Below, piece after piece: positions 29,617-38,274 of a DNA stretch of 64,000 bases (its first letter is position 1; the number at the start of each line of letters is the position of its first letter). Source of the DNA: an uncultured Acidobacteriaceae bacterium. GTDB lineage: Bacteria; Acidobacteriota; Terriglobia; Terriglobales; Acidobacteriaceae. The DNA lies in contig CAIVDV010000058.1 of NCBI GenBank assembly GCA_903904755.1, positions 59,684-123,683 of the forward strand, written 5' to 3'. A program made the position numbers and the translations under genes. Below the pieces are notes generated by a model. That model ran no database searches. It was given only the letters and a program-made list of their open reading frames with translations, and was not told where the DNA came from.

Positions 29617-29754
29617 CTTTGTCGATACATTTCCGGAGACACCCCATCTCAGGCACGCATGGCTCCAGCAGCCTTGCATCCATCTGCCCGTTGAGCGCAT
29701 CCTTACCATCGGCATACGCAATCCAAAATCCGCACGTTTCCGGAGGCTTCATCG

Positions 29755-30741
29755 ATGGAATCTCGCAAGTTTTCATTTACCGGCATCGCCGTTTCACGCC
29801 TGGGTTTGGGCTGCATGGGCATGAGCGACTTCTACGCTCCCGGCGACCCGGCCGAGTCCATCGCCGTCATCCACCGCGCCCTTGAACTCGGCATTAACTT
29901 CCTTGACACGGCCGACATGTATGGCGTGGGCCGCAACGAGGAGCTCGTCGGTCAGGCCATCCGCGACAGGCGCAACCAGGTCTTCCTCGCCACCAAGTTC
30001 GGCAACGTGCGCGCGGCCAATGGCGATTATCTCGGCGTCAGCGGCCGGCCGGAGTATGTCCGCCAGGCCTGCGATGCCAGCCTGAAGCGCCTCGGCGTCG
30101 AGGTCATCGACCTCTACTACCAGCACCGCGTTGACCCGGCCACGCCAATTGAGGAGACGGTTGCCGCAATGGCCGAGCTGGTCGCCGCCGGAAAGGTGCG
30201 TTTTCTGGGACTCTCTGAGGCGGCCCCGGCCACCATCCGGCGGGCACACGCCGTTCACCCCATTGCCGCGCTCCAGACCGAGTACTCGCTCTGGTCCCGT
30301 GAGCCGGAAGGCGAGCTGCTGGCAACCACGCGCCAGCTGGGCATCGCCTTTGTACCCTACAGTCCGCTGGGCCGCGGCTTCCTGACCGGCCGCTTCCGCA
30401 CGCTGGCGGATCTGGACCCCGCCGACTGGCGCCGCCACAATCCGCGATTCACCGAAGAGAACTTCCGCCAGAATCTGGCGCTGGCCGACCACATCCAGCA
30501 ACTCGCTGCCAACAAGGGCTGCACACCGGCACAGCTCGCGCTGGGCTGGCTGCTGGCCCAGGGCCAGGACATCTTCCCCATCCCAGGCACCAAGAAGATC
30601 AAATATCTTGAGGACAACGCGGGTGCCGTCGCCGTCACGCTTACTGCTGAGGAACTGGCTGAGATTGACCGCATCCTGCCCGCCGGCTCAGCTTCGGGCA
30701 ACCGCTATCCCGACCAGGCCATGCGCTACGTCAACGGCTGA
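29755..30741 (+). CDS. Aldo/keto reductase
   Basis: A 328-residue NADPH-dependent oxidoreductase of the AKR13/YakC-like type. The catalytic tetrad is visible: Asp51 (FLDTADMYG), Tyr56, Lys81 (ATKFG) and His124 (YYQHRVD). The cofactor region includes [13 protein letters not shown] and [14 protein letters not shown]. It probably reduces aldehydes or sugar-derived carbonyls. It is divergent from the AraR-like regulator, so a sugar-linked role is possible but unproven. Confidence 0.92.
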   Translation: MESRKFSFTGIAVSRLGLGCMGMSDFYAPGDPAESIAVIHRALELGINFLDTADMYGVGRNEELVGQAIRDRRNQVFLATKFGNVRAANGDYLGVSGRPEYVRQACDASLKRLGVEVIDLYYQHRVDPATPIEETVAAMAELVAAGKVRFLGLSEAAPATIRRAHAVHPIAALQTEYSLWSREPEGELLATTRQLGIAFVPYSPLGRGFLTGRFRTLADLDPADWRRHNPRFTEENFRQNLALADHIQQLAANKGCTPAQLALGWLLAQGQDIFPIPGTKKIKYLEDNAGAVAVTLTAEELAEIDRILPAGSASGNRYPDQAMRYVNG

Positions 30742-30770
30742 GAACAACAGCTTGCTCACGATGCGAAAAA

Positions 30771-30798
30771 GCCCTTGCCGGATCTTCCTCGCAAGGGC
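30771..30798 (-). terminator. Terminator of the PfkB kinase gene
   Basis: The 8-bp stem GCCCTTGC / GCAAGGGC, read on the minus strand, is followed by five T residues. It lies in the convergent gap between the aldo/keto reductase and the kinase. Confidence 0.75.
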
Positions 30799-30822
30799 CT
30801 TCGGCTGCTCTGGGGCCTCTGC

Positions 30823-31734
30823 TTACCCTTCAATCTCGTCCGTAATCCGCTTCAGGGTTTCCGCAGGAATCGGAGGCATGGCGCCAGACTGCGAAGCGAT
30901 GTATCCGCCCCAGCGATTTCCGGCCTCGTTGAGCACGCTCAGTGGAGCGCCACGCAGCAGGTAGTGCGTCATGGCCGCCGTAAAAGCGTCGCCGGCGCCA
31001 ATGGTGTCCGCCACCCTGATTTTGATGCCCGGGTGCTCATCCCACTCGCTTTGGCCCACCAGCAGGCTGCCCTGGCCGCCGCGCGTAATTGCCGCCAGCT
31101 TCAGGTTCGGGAACTCGCCCAGCAGCAGTTCCGCACCTTCGCGCAGTCCCACTTCCTGGTTGGCCCATGCCAGGCCCATCAGGCGCGTCACCACCGGTAC
31201 CTCGGCATCGTTCATCTTCACCACGCTGGCCAGCTTCAGCGACTCGCGCAAAATCTCGGCGTTGTAATACGGCTCGCGCAGGTTCACGTCAAAAATCCGT
31301 TCGCATTCCGGCTTGGTCGCCTGCACCAGCGCGTGAATCGTCTTCCGCGTCTGCTCGTCCCGCTGCGCCAGCGATCCAAAACAAATCGCGTCCGCCGACG
31401 ACGCAGCACGAAGCAACGCATCGGTTACCGTCAGGAAGTCCCATGCCACGGGGTGATGAATGGTGTAGCTGGGCTGCCCTGCCTCCAGCACCACCGTCAC
31501 CTTGCCGGTCTCCTGCACCGGGTCCACCTGAATCAGCGCGGTATCCACCGGAAACGGCGTCAGCATTTCAAGCGCCTGCCTGCCCAGCTCATCCTTGCCA
31601 ATCCGGCTCACCACCGCTGCACGATTGCCCAGACGTGATGCCATCACGCTGTAGTTGGCCGGCGCCCCGCCCAACTGTGGCCCTGCGGGCAACATATCCC
31701 ACAACAACTCGCCAATCCCTAAAATCTGATACAC
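30823..31734 (-). CDS. PfkB-family carbohydrate kinase, fructokinase-like
   Basis: A 303-residue ribokinase-fold kinase that phosphorylates a sugar with ATP. It begins ILGIGELLWDMLP with the GGAPANYSVMASRLG substrate motif. It has the anion-hole motif DTIGAGDAF with the catalytic base Asp249. The GELLWD and GGAPAN features are those of bacterial fructokinases. Five bases of symmetric 5' flank follow an inverted repeat at 31749-31767 upstream of the start. No sugar transporter adjoins it. Confidence 0.87.
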   Translation of the reverse strand: MYQILGIGELLWDMLPAGPQLGGAPANYSVMASRLGNRAAVVSRIGKDELGRQALEMLTPFPVDTALIQVDPVQETGKVTVVLEAGQPSYTIHHPVAWDFLTVTDALLRAASSADAICFGSLAQRDEQTRKTIHALVQATKPECERIFDVNLREPYYNAEILRESLKLASVVKMNDAEVPVVTRLMGLAWANQEVGLREGAELLLGEFPNLKLAAITRGGQGSLLVGQSEWDEHPGIKIRVADTIGAGDAFTAAMTHYLLRGAPLSVLNEAGNRWGGYIASQSGAMPPIPAETLKRITDEIEG

Positions 31735-32104
31735 CGGAAATACCTCAGACGCCTGTTTCTCAGGCGTTCTACTTTTCCATCGATTCTATCCGGCCCGCTT
31801 CACTTGCGGAATCACGAATTTCCTCATTCCTCGCGCCTGCCTGCTCAGTTTTCCAGGCAAATCGACTTCGTCGAAGTCAGCGCATAAACCCGGAACAGAT
31901 CTAAACACCTCGTGTGAGACCCGCAAACAATGCGGGGCTCAAGAACTCCCGCGAAACTGGGATGCCATATATCAGAGAACTTCCGGTCCCGCGCTTCCCC
32001 ATTTGACTTCCTGCACACCCCATACCGCTTCCTTTCGTGACATCCCCTCCCCTTTGGCGTTACCCTAAGCCTTATCGAGTGAGAGCCACAGGAGTCTCTG
32101 AATC
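31735..32104. promoter_or_regulatory. Divergent spacer kinase / ilvE with inverted repeats
   Basis: No gene is visible in these 370 bases. Three symmetric elements stand out: ACGCCTG-tttct-CAGGCGT (31749-31767), directly in front of the kinase start; GACTTCG-t-CGAAGTC (31864-31878), a perfect palindrome; and CCCGCA-aacaa-TGCGGG (31920-31936), with flanking GAG/CTC. None is followed by a T tract, so they look more like operators or leader hairpins than terminators. AGGAG lies 12 bases before the ilvE ATG. Confidence 0.4.
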
Positions 32105-33046
32105 ATGCCTATCCATCCCACGGAAAAGATCTGGCACAATGGCAGTCTGATTGACTGGAAAGATGCCACGATCCACGTGATGAGCCACGTCGTCCACTAT
32201 GGCTCCAGTGTTTTTGAAGGAATTCGCTGCTACGGCCAGCCCTCTGGCGCCGCCGTTTTCCGCCTCCCCGAGCATATGCAGCGCCTGCTCGACTCAGCCA
32301 AGATTTACCGCATGGACCTGCCCTACACCCTGGACGAGCTGTGCGCAGCCGTTGTGGATGTCATTGAGGCCAACCAGGTGGCTCCCTGCTACATTCGCCC
32401 CATCGCCCTGCGCGGTTACGGCGAAATCGGCGTCAGCCCCAAGGGCTCCCCGATTGAGGTCTACATCGCCAACTTCCCGTGGGGCAAGTACATGCCCGGC
32501 CACGGCGGCGCGGATGTCTGCGTCTCCAGTTGGAATCGCATGGCGCCCAACACCCTGCCAGCCCTGGCCAAAGCCGGCGCCAACTACATGAACTCGCAGC
32601 TGATTCGCATGGAAGCCGACATCAATGGCTATGCCGAGGGCATCGCGCTCGACGTGAACGGCCTGGTCTCGGAAGGCTCGGGCGAGAACATCTTTGTCGT
32701 CCGCAACGGCGTGCTGTACACCACGCCGCTGGCCAACTCTGCTCTCTCCGGCATCACCCGCGACTCCATCATCACCATCGCGCGCCACCTCGGCTTGCCC
32801 GTCATTGAGCAGGCCATGCCCCGCGAACTTCTCTACATCGCCGACGAAGTCTTCTTCACCGGCACCGCAGCGGAAGTGTCGCCAATCCGTTCCATCGACC
32901 GCATCCTCATTGCCGACGGCGAAACCGGCCCGCTGACCAAGCAACTGGCAGACGAGTACTTTGGCATTGCCAACGGACTCAAACCCGACCGCTTCGGATG
33001 GCTTACCCCGGTCAAGGTTCCCGCAGCGGAGCCTGTCTCCGCCTGA
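32105..33046 (+). CDS. ilvE: Branched-chain amino acid aminotransferase
   Basis: A 313-residue PLP enzyme of fold type IV that interconverts Leu, Ile and Val with their 2-oxo acids. The PLP lysine is Lys156 in ALAKAGANYMNSQL. The phosphate loop GLVSEGSGENIFVV and the DEVFFTGTAAEVSPI block are typical of IlvE rather than D-amino acid transaminases. It is a single-gene unit, with its own ribosome site upstream and a strong terminator after it. There are no other branched-chain genes in the window. Confidence 0.94.
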   Translation: MPIHPTEKIWHNGSLIDWKDATIHVMSHVVHYGSSVFEGIRCYGQPSGAAVFRLPEHMQRLLDSAKIYRMDLPYTLDELCAAVVDVIEANQVAPCYIRPIALRGYGEIGVSPKGSPIEVYIANFPWGKYMPGHGGADVCVSSWNRMAPNTLPALAKAGANYMNSQLIRMEADINGYAEGIALDVNGLVSEGSGENIFVVRNGVLYTTPLANSALSGITRDSIITIARHLGLPVIEQAMPRELLYIADEVFFTGTAAEVSPIRSIDRILIADGETGPLTKQLADEYFGIANGLKPDRFGWLTPVKVPAAEPVSA

Positions 33047-33070
33047 TTCCTTTCGCCCTCCACAACAAAG

Positions 33071-33097
33071 ACGGGATGAGCGCATCGCTCATCCCGT
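33071..33097 (+). terminator. Terminator of ilvE
   Basis: A 12-bp perfect stem ACGGGATGAGCG / CGCTCATCCCGT with a CAT loop is followed by TTTCTCTTTT. It is in the convergent gap before the BON-domain gene. Confidence 0.9.
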
Positions 33098-33131
33098 TTC
33101 TCTTTTGACTCTTGCATCCGTGTACCGCCGC

Positions 33132-34373
33132 TTAGTACTGGTTCGGCGGAGGCGGGGGTGGCGGATATCCGTAAGGATTTGAGCGCCGATACAGAGTCGG
33201 TTCTGGCCGCGCCGCGGGGATCAGTCCCGTCGCAAGCCGTTGCGCCTCTGCCGCGCTGACCGGGCTCACCGTCAGCGGCGAGTTCAGGTGGAAGACGACC
33301 AGCGACTCTGCAGGAATCCAGACCTGGGCATCGCCGGATGCGGCTGAAGCAACCGTGCCGCCTGCTCCACCCGCGGCTGCGCCAATCGCAGCGCCCCGGC
33401 CACCACCAACAGCACCGCCAATCAACGCACCCATCAGCGCACCGCCCAGAGCGTTCGAGACGGTATGCCCAGCCTTGTTCGGCCCCTTGACGCTGAACTG
33501 GTCGGCATCGAGCGGATAGCTGCGGCCCTCGAGTTCGAGAGTCGAGAGTGTAAGCGCCAGCTCCGCACTGCCGGCCAGGGCCCCACCCTTCTTAACGTCC
33601 AACACCTGCCCGCGAATGGTTGCACCGCGCGGAATCGCCAGTATCCCGGCCGAATACACATCGCGGACCACGGTAAACTCAACAACCTCCCCATCCTTGG
33701 CGCGTTTGGAATTCAGCGACGCTGCCGTCCGCAACTTCAGAAGCTGCCCGGCAGCCACCGTCACCGGCGTTCCAGGCCGCTCCTGCTCATAGGGCGCCAG
33801 CTGCGCATACTGCCCGCCCGGCGCAGGGCGCGGATGCGGCTGATACAGCGGCCGCTGCCCATTCGGCAGCACGGGCGCAGGCGAACTGCCTGCTTGTCCG
33901 ACTTGTCCGGCTTGTCCGACTTGCCCTGAGGGCTCCGGCGCAACTTGTGGCTCCGCAGCATGTGGGGGGGGCACTTCAGGGGCCCCCGGTGCCATGGCAG
34001 GCTGCTCCGGTTGCTGCCCTGCGGCCAGCTGCCCGACAGTGTCCTGCTGCGTTGCCTGGGCACTGCCGACCTGGAGGTTGTTTACCACCTTGCTCACGCC
34101 CCCCACCTGGGCCGCCGTCTGCTCGGCCAGCGTGCGGTTCTCCTGGCTCGCCGAAGTTCCACTCAGGGTCACCACGGCGCCTACTGTTCCGGCCGTAATC
34201 CAGTCATCCTTCAGTTGCGGAACCGCATCCAAAGCATGAACCACATCCATCTCAATCTGGCCATCGGTGCGGGTGGCAGACTGCCCCGCACCCTGCGCCC
34301 AGCTGCCAGTCGACAGCGCCAGGGCCACACTCAGCACACCGGCGGCTATCCAGCGAATTCGAAGATTGCTCAT
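33132..34373 (-). CDS. Exported BON-domain protein with glycine-zipper segment
   Basis: A 413-residue envelope protein. It has a signal peptide cleaved near SWAQG, and a BON domain at residues about 37-105 (VVTLSGTSASQENRTLAEQ, GGVSKVVNNLQV). BON domains are linked to membrane or phospholipid binding. A Pro/Gln/Gly-rich linker includes a GQVGQAG repeat. A beta-rich region follows, then a glycine zipper (GGALMGALIGGAVGGG) and a C-terminal polyproline run. The function is unknown; an envelope-stress or barrier role is plausible from the domains. It stands alone, convergent with ilvE. Confidence 0.75.
   Translation of the reverse strand: MSNLRIRWIAAGVLSVALALSTGSWAQGAGQSATRTDGQIEMDVVHALDAVPQLKDDWITAGTVGAVVTLSGTSASQENRTLAEQTAAQVGGVSKVVNNLQVGSAQATQQDTVGQLAAGQQPEQPAMAPGAPEVPPPHAAEPQVAPEPSGQVGQAGQVGQAGSSPAPVLPNGQRPLYQPHPRPAPGGQYAQLAPYEQERPGTPVTVAAGQLLKLRTAASLNSKRAKDGEVVEFTVVRDVYSAGILAIPRGATIRGQVLDVKKGGALAGSAELALTLSTLELEGRSYPLDADQFSVKGPNKAGHTVSNALGGALMGALIGGAVGGGRGAAIGAAAGGAGGTVASAASGDAQVWIPAESLVVFHLNSPLTVSPVSAAEAQRLATGLIPAARPEPTLYRRSNPYGYPPPPPPPNQY
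33893..33928 (-). repeat. Short tandem 9-bp repeat inside the BON-domain gene
   Basis: About four copies of a CTTGTCCGA-like unit encode the GQVGQAGQVGQAG stretch on the minus strand. Repeat number could vary by slippage without a frameshift because the unit is 9 bp. Confidence 0.7.
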
Positions 34374-34513
34374 AATTCCCTCAATTCCTGATGCAAGGAT
34401 TCTAGAGCCGGCACAGCACCGGCGCGCACTGGGTTAGACCCCTGCTGCCGGAAAAAGTTCCGCAACCCTCGCAGGATTTCCTCGCCGCCCGCACTTCCCG
34501 CACCCAAAAAAAA

Positions 34514-34534
34514 GGACCAGCGCCTGGCTGGTCC
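34514..34534 (-). terminator. Terminator of the glycosyltransferase operon
   Basis: The 7-bp stem GGACCAG / CTGGTCC is followed on the minus strand by eight T residues (A-run at 34506-34513). It lies 25 bases after the WecG/TagA gene. Confidence 0.82.
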
Positions 34535-34558
34535 CCCTGTTGTTTGTTTTCGCTCTGC

Positions 34559-35311
34559 CTAGCTGCTCACCGGAAGCTGATCCCGGTACTTCAGCAGAAT
34601 CGGCACCAGGTGGCGTGCATCCCAATACCGGGGCAGGAAGCGCTTCGGATCGGACCAGGTACGCAACAGCCAGCCCATACCCAGCGCATCCACCCACATC
34701 GGGATGTGCACCTGGTCGCCACTCAGAAAGGCGATTGCGGCACCGATGCAGTGAATGGCCGGCCGATAGCTGAGATTCTTCTTCAGATACAGCCCGAGCC
34801 GCTCCTGGGTGCCGCCACCGATTCCAAGAACGATGTGCTGCGGCTTGCGCTCTTCCAGTTGCCGCAACAACGCCTCGTCGCTGATCACTGGTCCGTACAA
34901 CGGTGCCAGGTAGGTATCCTGAGCCCCCACCGCAACGCCATGAGAACGCAGCCAATTCAGATTCCGCTCAGCAGCCTTGGGAGTCGGCATAACCCAGAAG
35001 CTCTTGCCTTCCTCCTGCATCTCCGGTCGTTTCAGAATCATGGTCAGGTACTTCAGTCCCGAAAACTTCGGAATGCTGCGTCGATGAATCAGGTTCCACA
35101 GCAACACCATCATCACGCTGTCGGTAATCGCGAAATCCGCTCCCAGCAGCGCCTCACGGTATCCGTGATCCACCGGCAGGTTCTTCAGTGCGGGCGCCGC
35201 GGGTACAACAACCAGGCCACCCTCCTCCGAAACCATGTCGACGGCTGCTTGCGAGTCGCCGACATAGAATCGAACTCCCAGAATCTGCTCGTAGTCTGAG
35301 CCCTGACTCAT
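34559..35311 (-). CDS. WecG/TagA/CpsF family glycosyltransferase
   Basis: A 250-residue GT26-type enzyme that adds a sugar (often N-acetylmannosamine or its uronic acid) to a lipid-linked intermediate at the membrane. Family landmarks are the early ADFAITDS segment, FSGLKYLTMIL, VLGIGGGTQERLG and IGAAIAFLSGDQ, ending in the PKRFLPRYW region. The order and length fit WecG/TagA. It follows the epimerase gene by 9 bases on the same strand and precedes a terminator, giving a two-gene surface-glycan operon. Confidence 0.85.
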   Translation of the reverse strand: MSQGSDYEQILGVRFYVGDSQAAVDMVSEEGGLVVVPAAPALKNLPVDHGYREALLGADFAITDSVMMVLLWNLIHRRSIPKFSGLKYLTMILKRPEMQEEGKSFWVMPTPKAAERNLNWLRSHGVAVGAQDTYLAPLYGPVISDEALLRQLEERKPQHIVLGIGGGTQERLGLYLKKNLSYRPAIHCIGAAIAFLSGDQVHIPMWVDALGMGWLLRTWSDPKRFLPRYWDARHLVPILLKYRDQLPVSS

Positions 35312-35320
35312 CCAGTCTCC

Positions 35321-36316
35321 CTACTTGACAGTGACCCCTGCCAGCATCTGTTGTTCAATCCAGTTCATCGTTTTGGCCAGGCCGTCGCGCAACTTGATAT
35401 TCGGCTCCCAGCCCAGATACTTCTGGATCAGCGTGTTGTCGCTGTTGCGCCCGTTCACGCCCTTGGGCGCGCTCAGGTTGTAGTTCCGCTTCAGCTTCAC
35501 ACCGGCCAGGTCTTCCGCGATATCCACCAGCTGATTGATGGTGACCAGTTCGCTCGATCCCAGGTTGATGGGCTCCAGAATGTCGCTGGAGAAGATGTCC
35601 AGAATTCCCTTGGTGCAATCGTCGACGTACATGAAGCTGCGGGTCTGGTGCCCGTCGCCCCAAATCTCAATCTCGTGCTTGCCCGAGTGCTTGGCTTCCA
35701 GAACCTTGCGGCAAACCGCTGCCGGAGCCTTCTCTCGGCCACCCTGCCACGTTCCCTCGGGACCATAGACGTTGTGGAAGCGGGCCACACGAGTCTCCAG
35801 GCCGTAATCCTCACGGAAATGCCGGCACATGCGCTCGCTGAAAAGCTTCTCCCAGCCGTAGCCATCTTCAGGCAGCGCCGGGTAGGCATCCTCTTCCTTC
35901 AGCGCAACCACATCCGGGTTGGTCTGCTTGTCGCCGTTATAGACGCAGGCGGAAGATGAATAGAAGAACCGGCCCACCTTGTTGGCCCGCGCAGCCATCA
36001 GCATGTGGGTATTGGTCAGCACGCTCAGCATGCACAGAGCCTTGTTGTTCTCAATAAAGCCCATGCCGCCCATGTCGGCGGCCAACTGGAAAACCGCATC
36101 AATGCCTTCCGTGGCCTGGAAGCAGGCATCCTTATCCTGCAGGTCAAGAACCAGGTTCTCAGTCTCTCCGTGCACCTGGTACCAGTCGGACTGGGGCTTG
36201 ATGTCGACCACACGAACGCTGGCCGCCCCTGCATCAAGCAGGCGCTTTGCCAGGTGACCACCGATAAATCCGCCGCCGCCGCATACCAGCGCGCGCGCTC
36301 CCTTGACTCCCATCAT
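35321..36316 (-). CDS. NAD-dependent epimerase, GDP-mannose 3,5-epimerase-like
   Basis: A 331-residue extended SDR. It has the Rossmann motif CGGGGFIGGH and the SSSACVYNG strand with the catalytic Ser. YGWEK supplies the Tyr and Lys, and LAADMGGMGFI is close to the plant GDP-mannose 3,5-epimerase signature (GDP-mannose to GDP-L-galactose or GDP-L-gulose). I start at ATG 36316; the adjacent ATG at 36313 has better spacing from AGGGG. With the glycosyltransferase after it, the likely use is in polysaccharide or glycoconjugate synthesis. The exact sugar is inferred. Confidence 0.8.
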   Translation of the reverse strand: MMGVKGARALVCGGGGFIGGHLAKRLLDAGAASVRVVDIKPQSDWYQVHGETENLVLDLQDKDACFQATEGIDAVFQLAADMGGMGFIENNKALCMLSVLTNTHMLMAARANKVGRFFYSSSACVYNGDKQTNPDVVALKEEDAYPALPEDGYGWEKLFSERMCRHFREDYGLETRVARFHNVYGPEGTWQGGREKAPAAVCRKVLEAKHSGKHEIEIWGDGHQTRSFMYVDDCTKGILDIFSSDILEPINLGSSELVTINQLVDIAEDLAGVKLKRNYNLSAPKGVNGRNSDNTLIQKYLGWEPNIKLRDGLAKTMNWIEQQMLAGVTVK

Positions 36317-36328
36317 GTACCCCTTTTC

Positions 36329-36357
36329 TTTGTGACAATTCGATTTCGTTTGTGACA
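36329..36357. promoter_or_regulatory. Direct repeats TTTGTGACA, 20-bp period, upstream of the epimerase
   Basis: TTTGTGACA occurs at 36329-36337 and again at 36349-36357, just upstream of the epimerase start. The two-turn spacing suggests a dimeric regulator or tandem half-sites; TGTGA resembles a CRP half-site. Further into the 275-base spacer an 8-bp stem (36476-36509) may terminate the outer-membrane gene. Confidence 0.35.
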
Positions 36358-36591
36358 CTGCAGCCAGGCCCACCTGCGCCGCTACCGTAAAAACATCACG
36401 CATTTCGTGAAATACAAATCATGAATAGCGACATAAGCCACCATTACCCGAAATCCGCTGATTTTCCAAGGAAGAACACCGGCGGCTTGCCGCAGTTTCT
36501 TGCCGGTGTGGAAATTCAAAAAATCCAAACAGGAGATTCGTCCGGTTCGGCGGCTGACCCATGCTGCTCTCGAAATCAGCCAACCCAATCG

Positions 36592-37167
36592 CTAGTTGTG
36601 GCGAAACCTGGGTGCACGCAGGTAGTACGTGGCGCCAACAGTCACGCCATTCGGGTTCAGCGAATTTGCACTCAGGTAATTCGTCAGATACTGGTACTCG
36701 TAGTCAACCCGGACGAATACATTTCGCCATGCCTTGTATTCCACGCCGGCACCAACGGCGTAGGTCGTGAAGTCATCCACCGTATAAAACGGATTCGCAA
36801 TCTTGAACTCCGCCTGCGTCACACCCATCAGACCCTTCACGTACGGATGGAAACCGCGGTAAACGGGCGTGTGGTAAATCAGCCCGCCCTTGATCGACCG
36901 CTGCGCATACCGCTTCACCGACGAGGGCCGCGCAAAGAACAGATCGGAAGCCTCAGCCTCAATGCCGAGGCCATGAAATACCTTGTAGTCGGCCCAGGTG
37001 GAAATTCCCATAATCCTGCGCCCCGGACCGTAGTCCATGCTGAAATCCATCAGGCCACCACCCACAGCCAGCGGTATCCCGCTCACTTTGGCTGCCGGCG
37101 CTACCTGCGAAAACGCTGGAAGTGCTGCTAGAAGAAGTAGAACTGCCAGGACAAGCTTCGATCGCAT
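36592..37167 (-). CDS. Outer-membrane beta-barrel protein
   Basis: A 191-residue exported protein. It has a signal peptide (LVLAVLLLLAALPAFSQ), then alternating aromatic/polar strands ending TVGATYYLRAPRF. This fits a small OmpA- or opacity-type eight-stranded barrel. AGGAG lies before the ATG. No ligand or enzyme motif is seen. Position between polysaccharide genes makes a surface role likely. It is an independent unit with 156 bases of non-coding sequence upstream. Confidence 0.72.
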   Translation of the reverse strand: MRSKLVLAVLLLLAALPAFSQVAPAAKVSGIPLAVGGGLMDFSMDYGPGRRIMGISTWADYKVFHGLGIEAEASDLFFARPSSVKRYAQRSIKGGLIYHTPVYRGFHPYVKGLMGVTQAEFKIANPFYTVDDFTTYAVGAGVEYKAWRNVFVRVDYEYQYLTNYLSANSLNPNGVTVGATYYLRAPRFRHN

Positions 37168-37323
37168 CCGATTTCTCCTTGTGATTGCAGACCTCCTCCC
37201 CCGAGGGCGATCCCAATCTGAGTGTATATGGTTGCTTATCAGAGTGGAAGTGAAAAGAATGTGAGTTATTTTTCGGGGAACTCCAAAGTAATGACTCGAA
37301 ACACCTTAGATTCGCCCCGGCTT

Positions 37324-37944
37324 TCAGTAAAGTGATCCGCCCGCCTCGTCGCCCAGCCCTTTCAGAAAGATCTCCACTATCGAAATGCGGGCCCGTGCCA
37401 GCTCCCGCGTGCGTCCCAGCCGCAGCCGCCCAGGCAGTTCCCTCTGCGCCCGCTCCGCCACCGGAACCACATCTGTAAACCTTGAAAACCGTGTATCCCG
37501 GCCAACCTTGGTAAACGCCCGCAGCAGGCCGATTGCCCCCAACTGCTCCAGCATGTCGGCATCCCGCACCACCACAGCTTCCGGAATCCGGGGCTCATCC
37601 TGCGGCTGGTGGGTCTCAATCACCTCACCCACCTTGTCCAGCTTTTCGGCTGGGAACCCCCACTCCAGCAGCAAATCCCGGCTCTTTGCAACGGTGTACG
37701 GAACATGATTCCAGCGAGCCAACTCCTCGGGATTCGCCGGCCTGTGCCCGGTAAACACCCCCAAATCGTGCATCCATGCGGCAGCAAACACCACGTCGTC
37801 GTCGCACTGGCCGGCAATCTCCGGGTCCCCTGCGATCTCGCACGCCAGCGCATACAGCCGGGGCTGATGCCCATACTTGTCCACAGGCCTGGCCGCATCC
37901 TCAATATAGGCCTTCACCCGCTCCCGCCAGTTTGCCAACTCCAT
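37324..37944 (-). CDS. HD-domain phosphohydrolase-like protein
   Basis: A 206-residue soluble metal-dependent protein. The HD motif is His59-Asp60 in WMHDLGV. An upstream His26 (YGHQPRLY) and an Asp in VRDADMLEQLG complete the usual HD metal site. Such proteins hydrolyse nucleotide or other phosphate esters; the substrate is not evident. I start it at MELANWRERV (ATG 37944), which has GGAG 7 bases upstream, rather than further out in the frame. Confidence 0.75.
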   Translation of the reverse strand: MELANWRERVKAYIEDAARPVDKYGHQPRLYALACEIAGDPEIAGQCDDDVVFAAAWMHDLGVFTGHRPANPEELARWNHVPYTVAKSRDLLLEWGFPAEKLDKVGEVIETHQPQDEPRIPEAVVVRDADMLEQLGAIGLLRAFTKVGRDTRFSRFTDVVPVAERAQRELPGRLRLGRTRELARARISIVEIFLKGLGDEAGGSLY

Positions 37945-38274
37945 TCTCCAGCCCTTTCGGGTCAACTTTCCCCTCACTCTATCAGACCCTCTGCAATCCC
38001 TGAGACACATTTCCCGCACTCGTCCGTATCACGTTTCGGAACGGCTTCTCCCACACTTTCCCAATTCCCCATTGCCACCCCATCATCCAAACGGATACCC
38101 TGTAATGGCATAGAAGGGCGAAACCCTGCAATCTGCAGTGTGTCGCCTATGCGGGTGGAGCACTCCGAACTCACACAAGACCACCCGCCCAGACTCCAGC
38201 TTCCCGTACTTGGTTTTTCCAAAACAACACTTGTGGCGGCGGCATCTCCCACCCCACACAGGAGAACGTACCTG
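37945..38274. other. Non-coding spacer between HD gene and ugd
   Basis: These 330 bases carry no supported gene. A CTGCA-atc-TGCAG inverted repeat lies at 38126-38138 and a short hairpin CGTT-tcgg-AACG at 38032-38043. The ugd promoter must lie here, but I could not identify boxes with confidence. Confidence 0.4.

Noticed and set aside
31920..31936. T-box or attenuator in front of ilvE
   Set aside because: The hairpin lacks a T tract and I see no leader peptide rich in branched-chain codons and no T-box core sequence.
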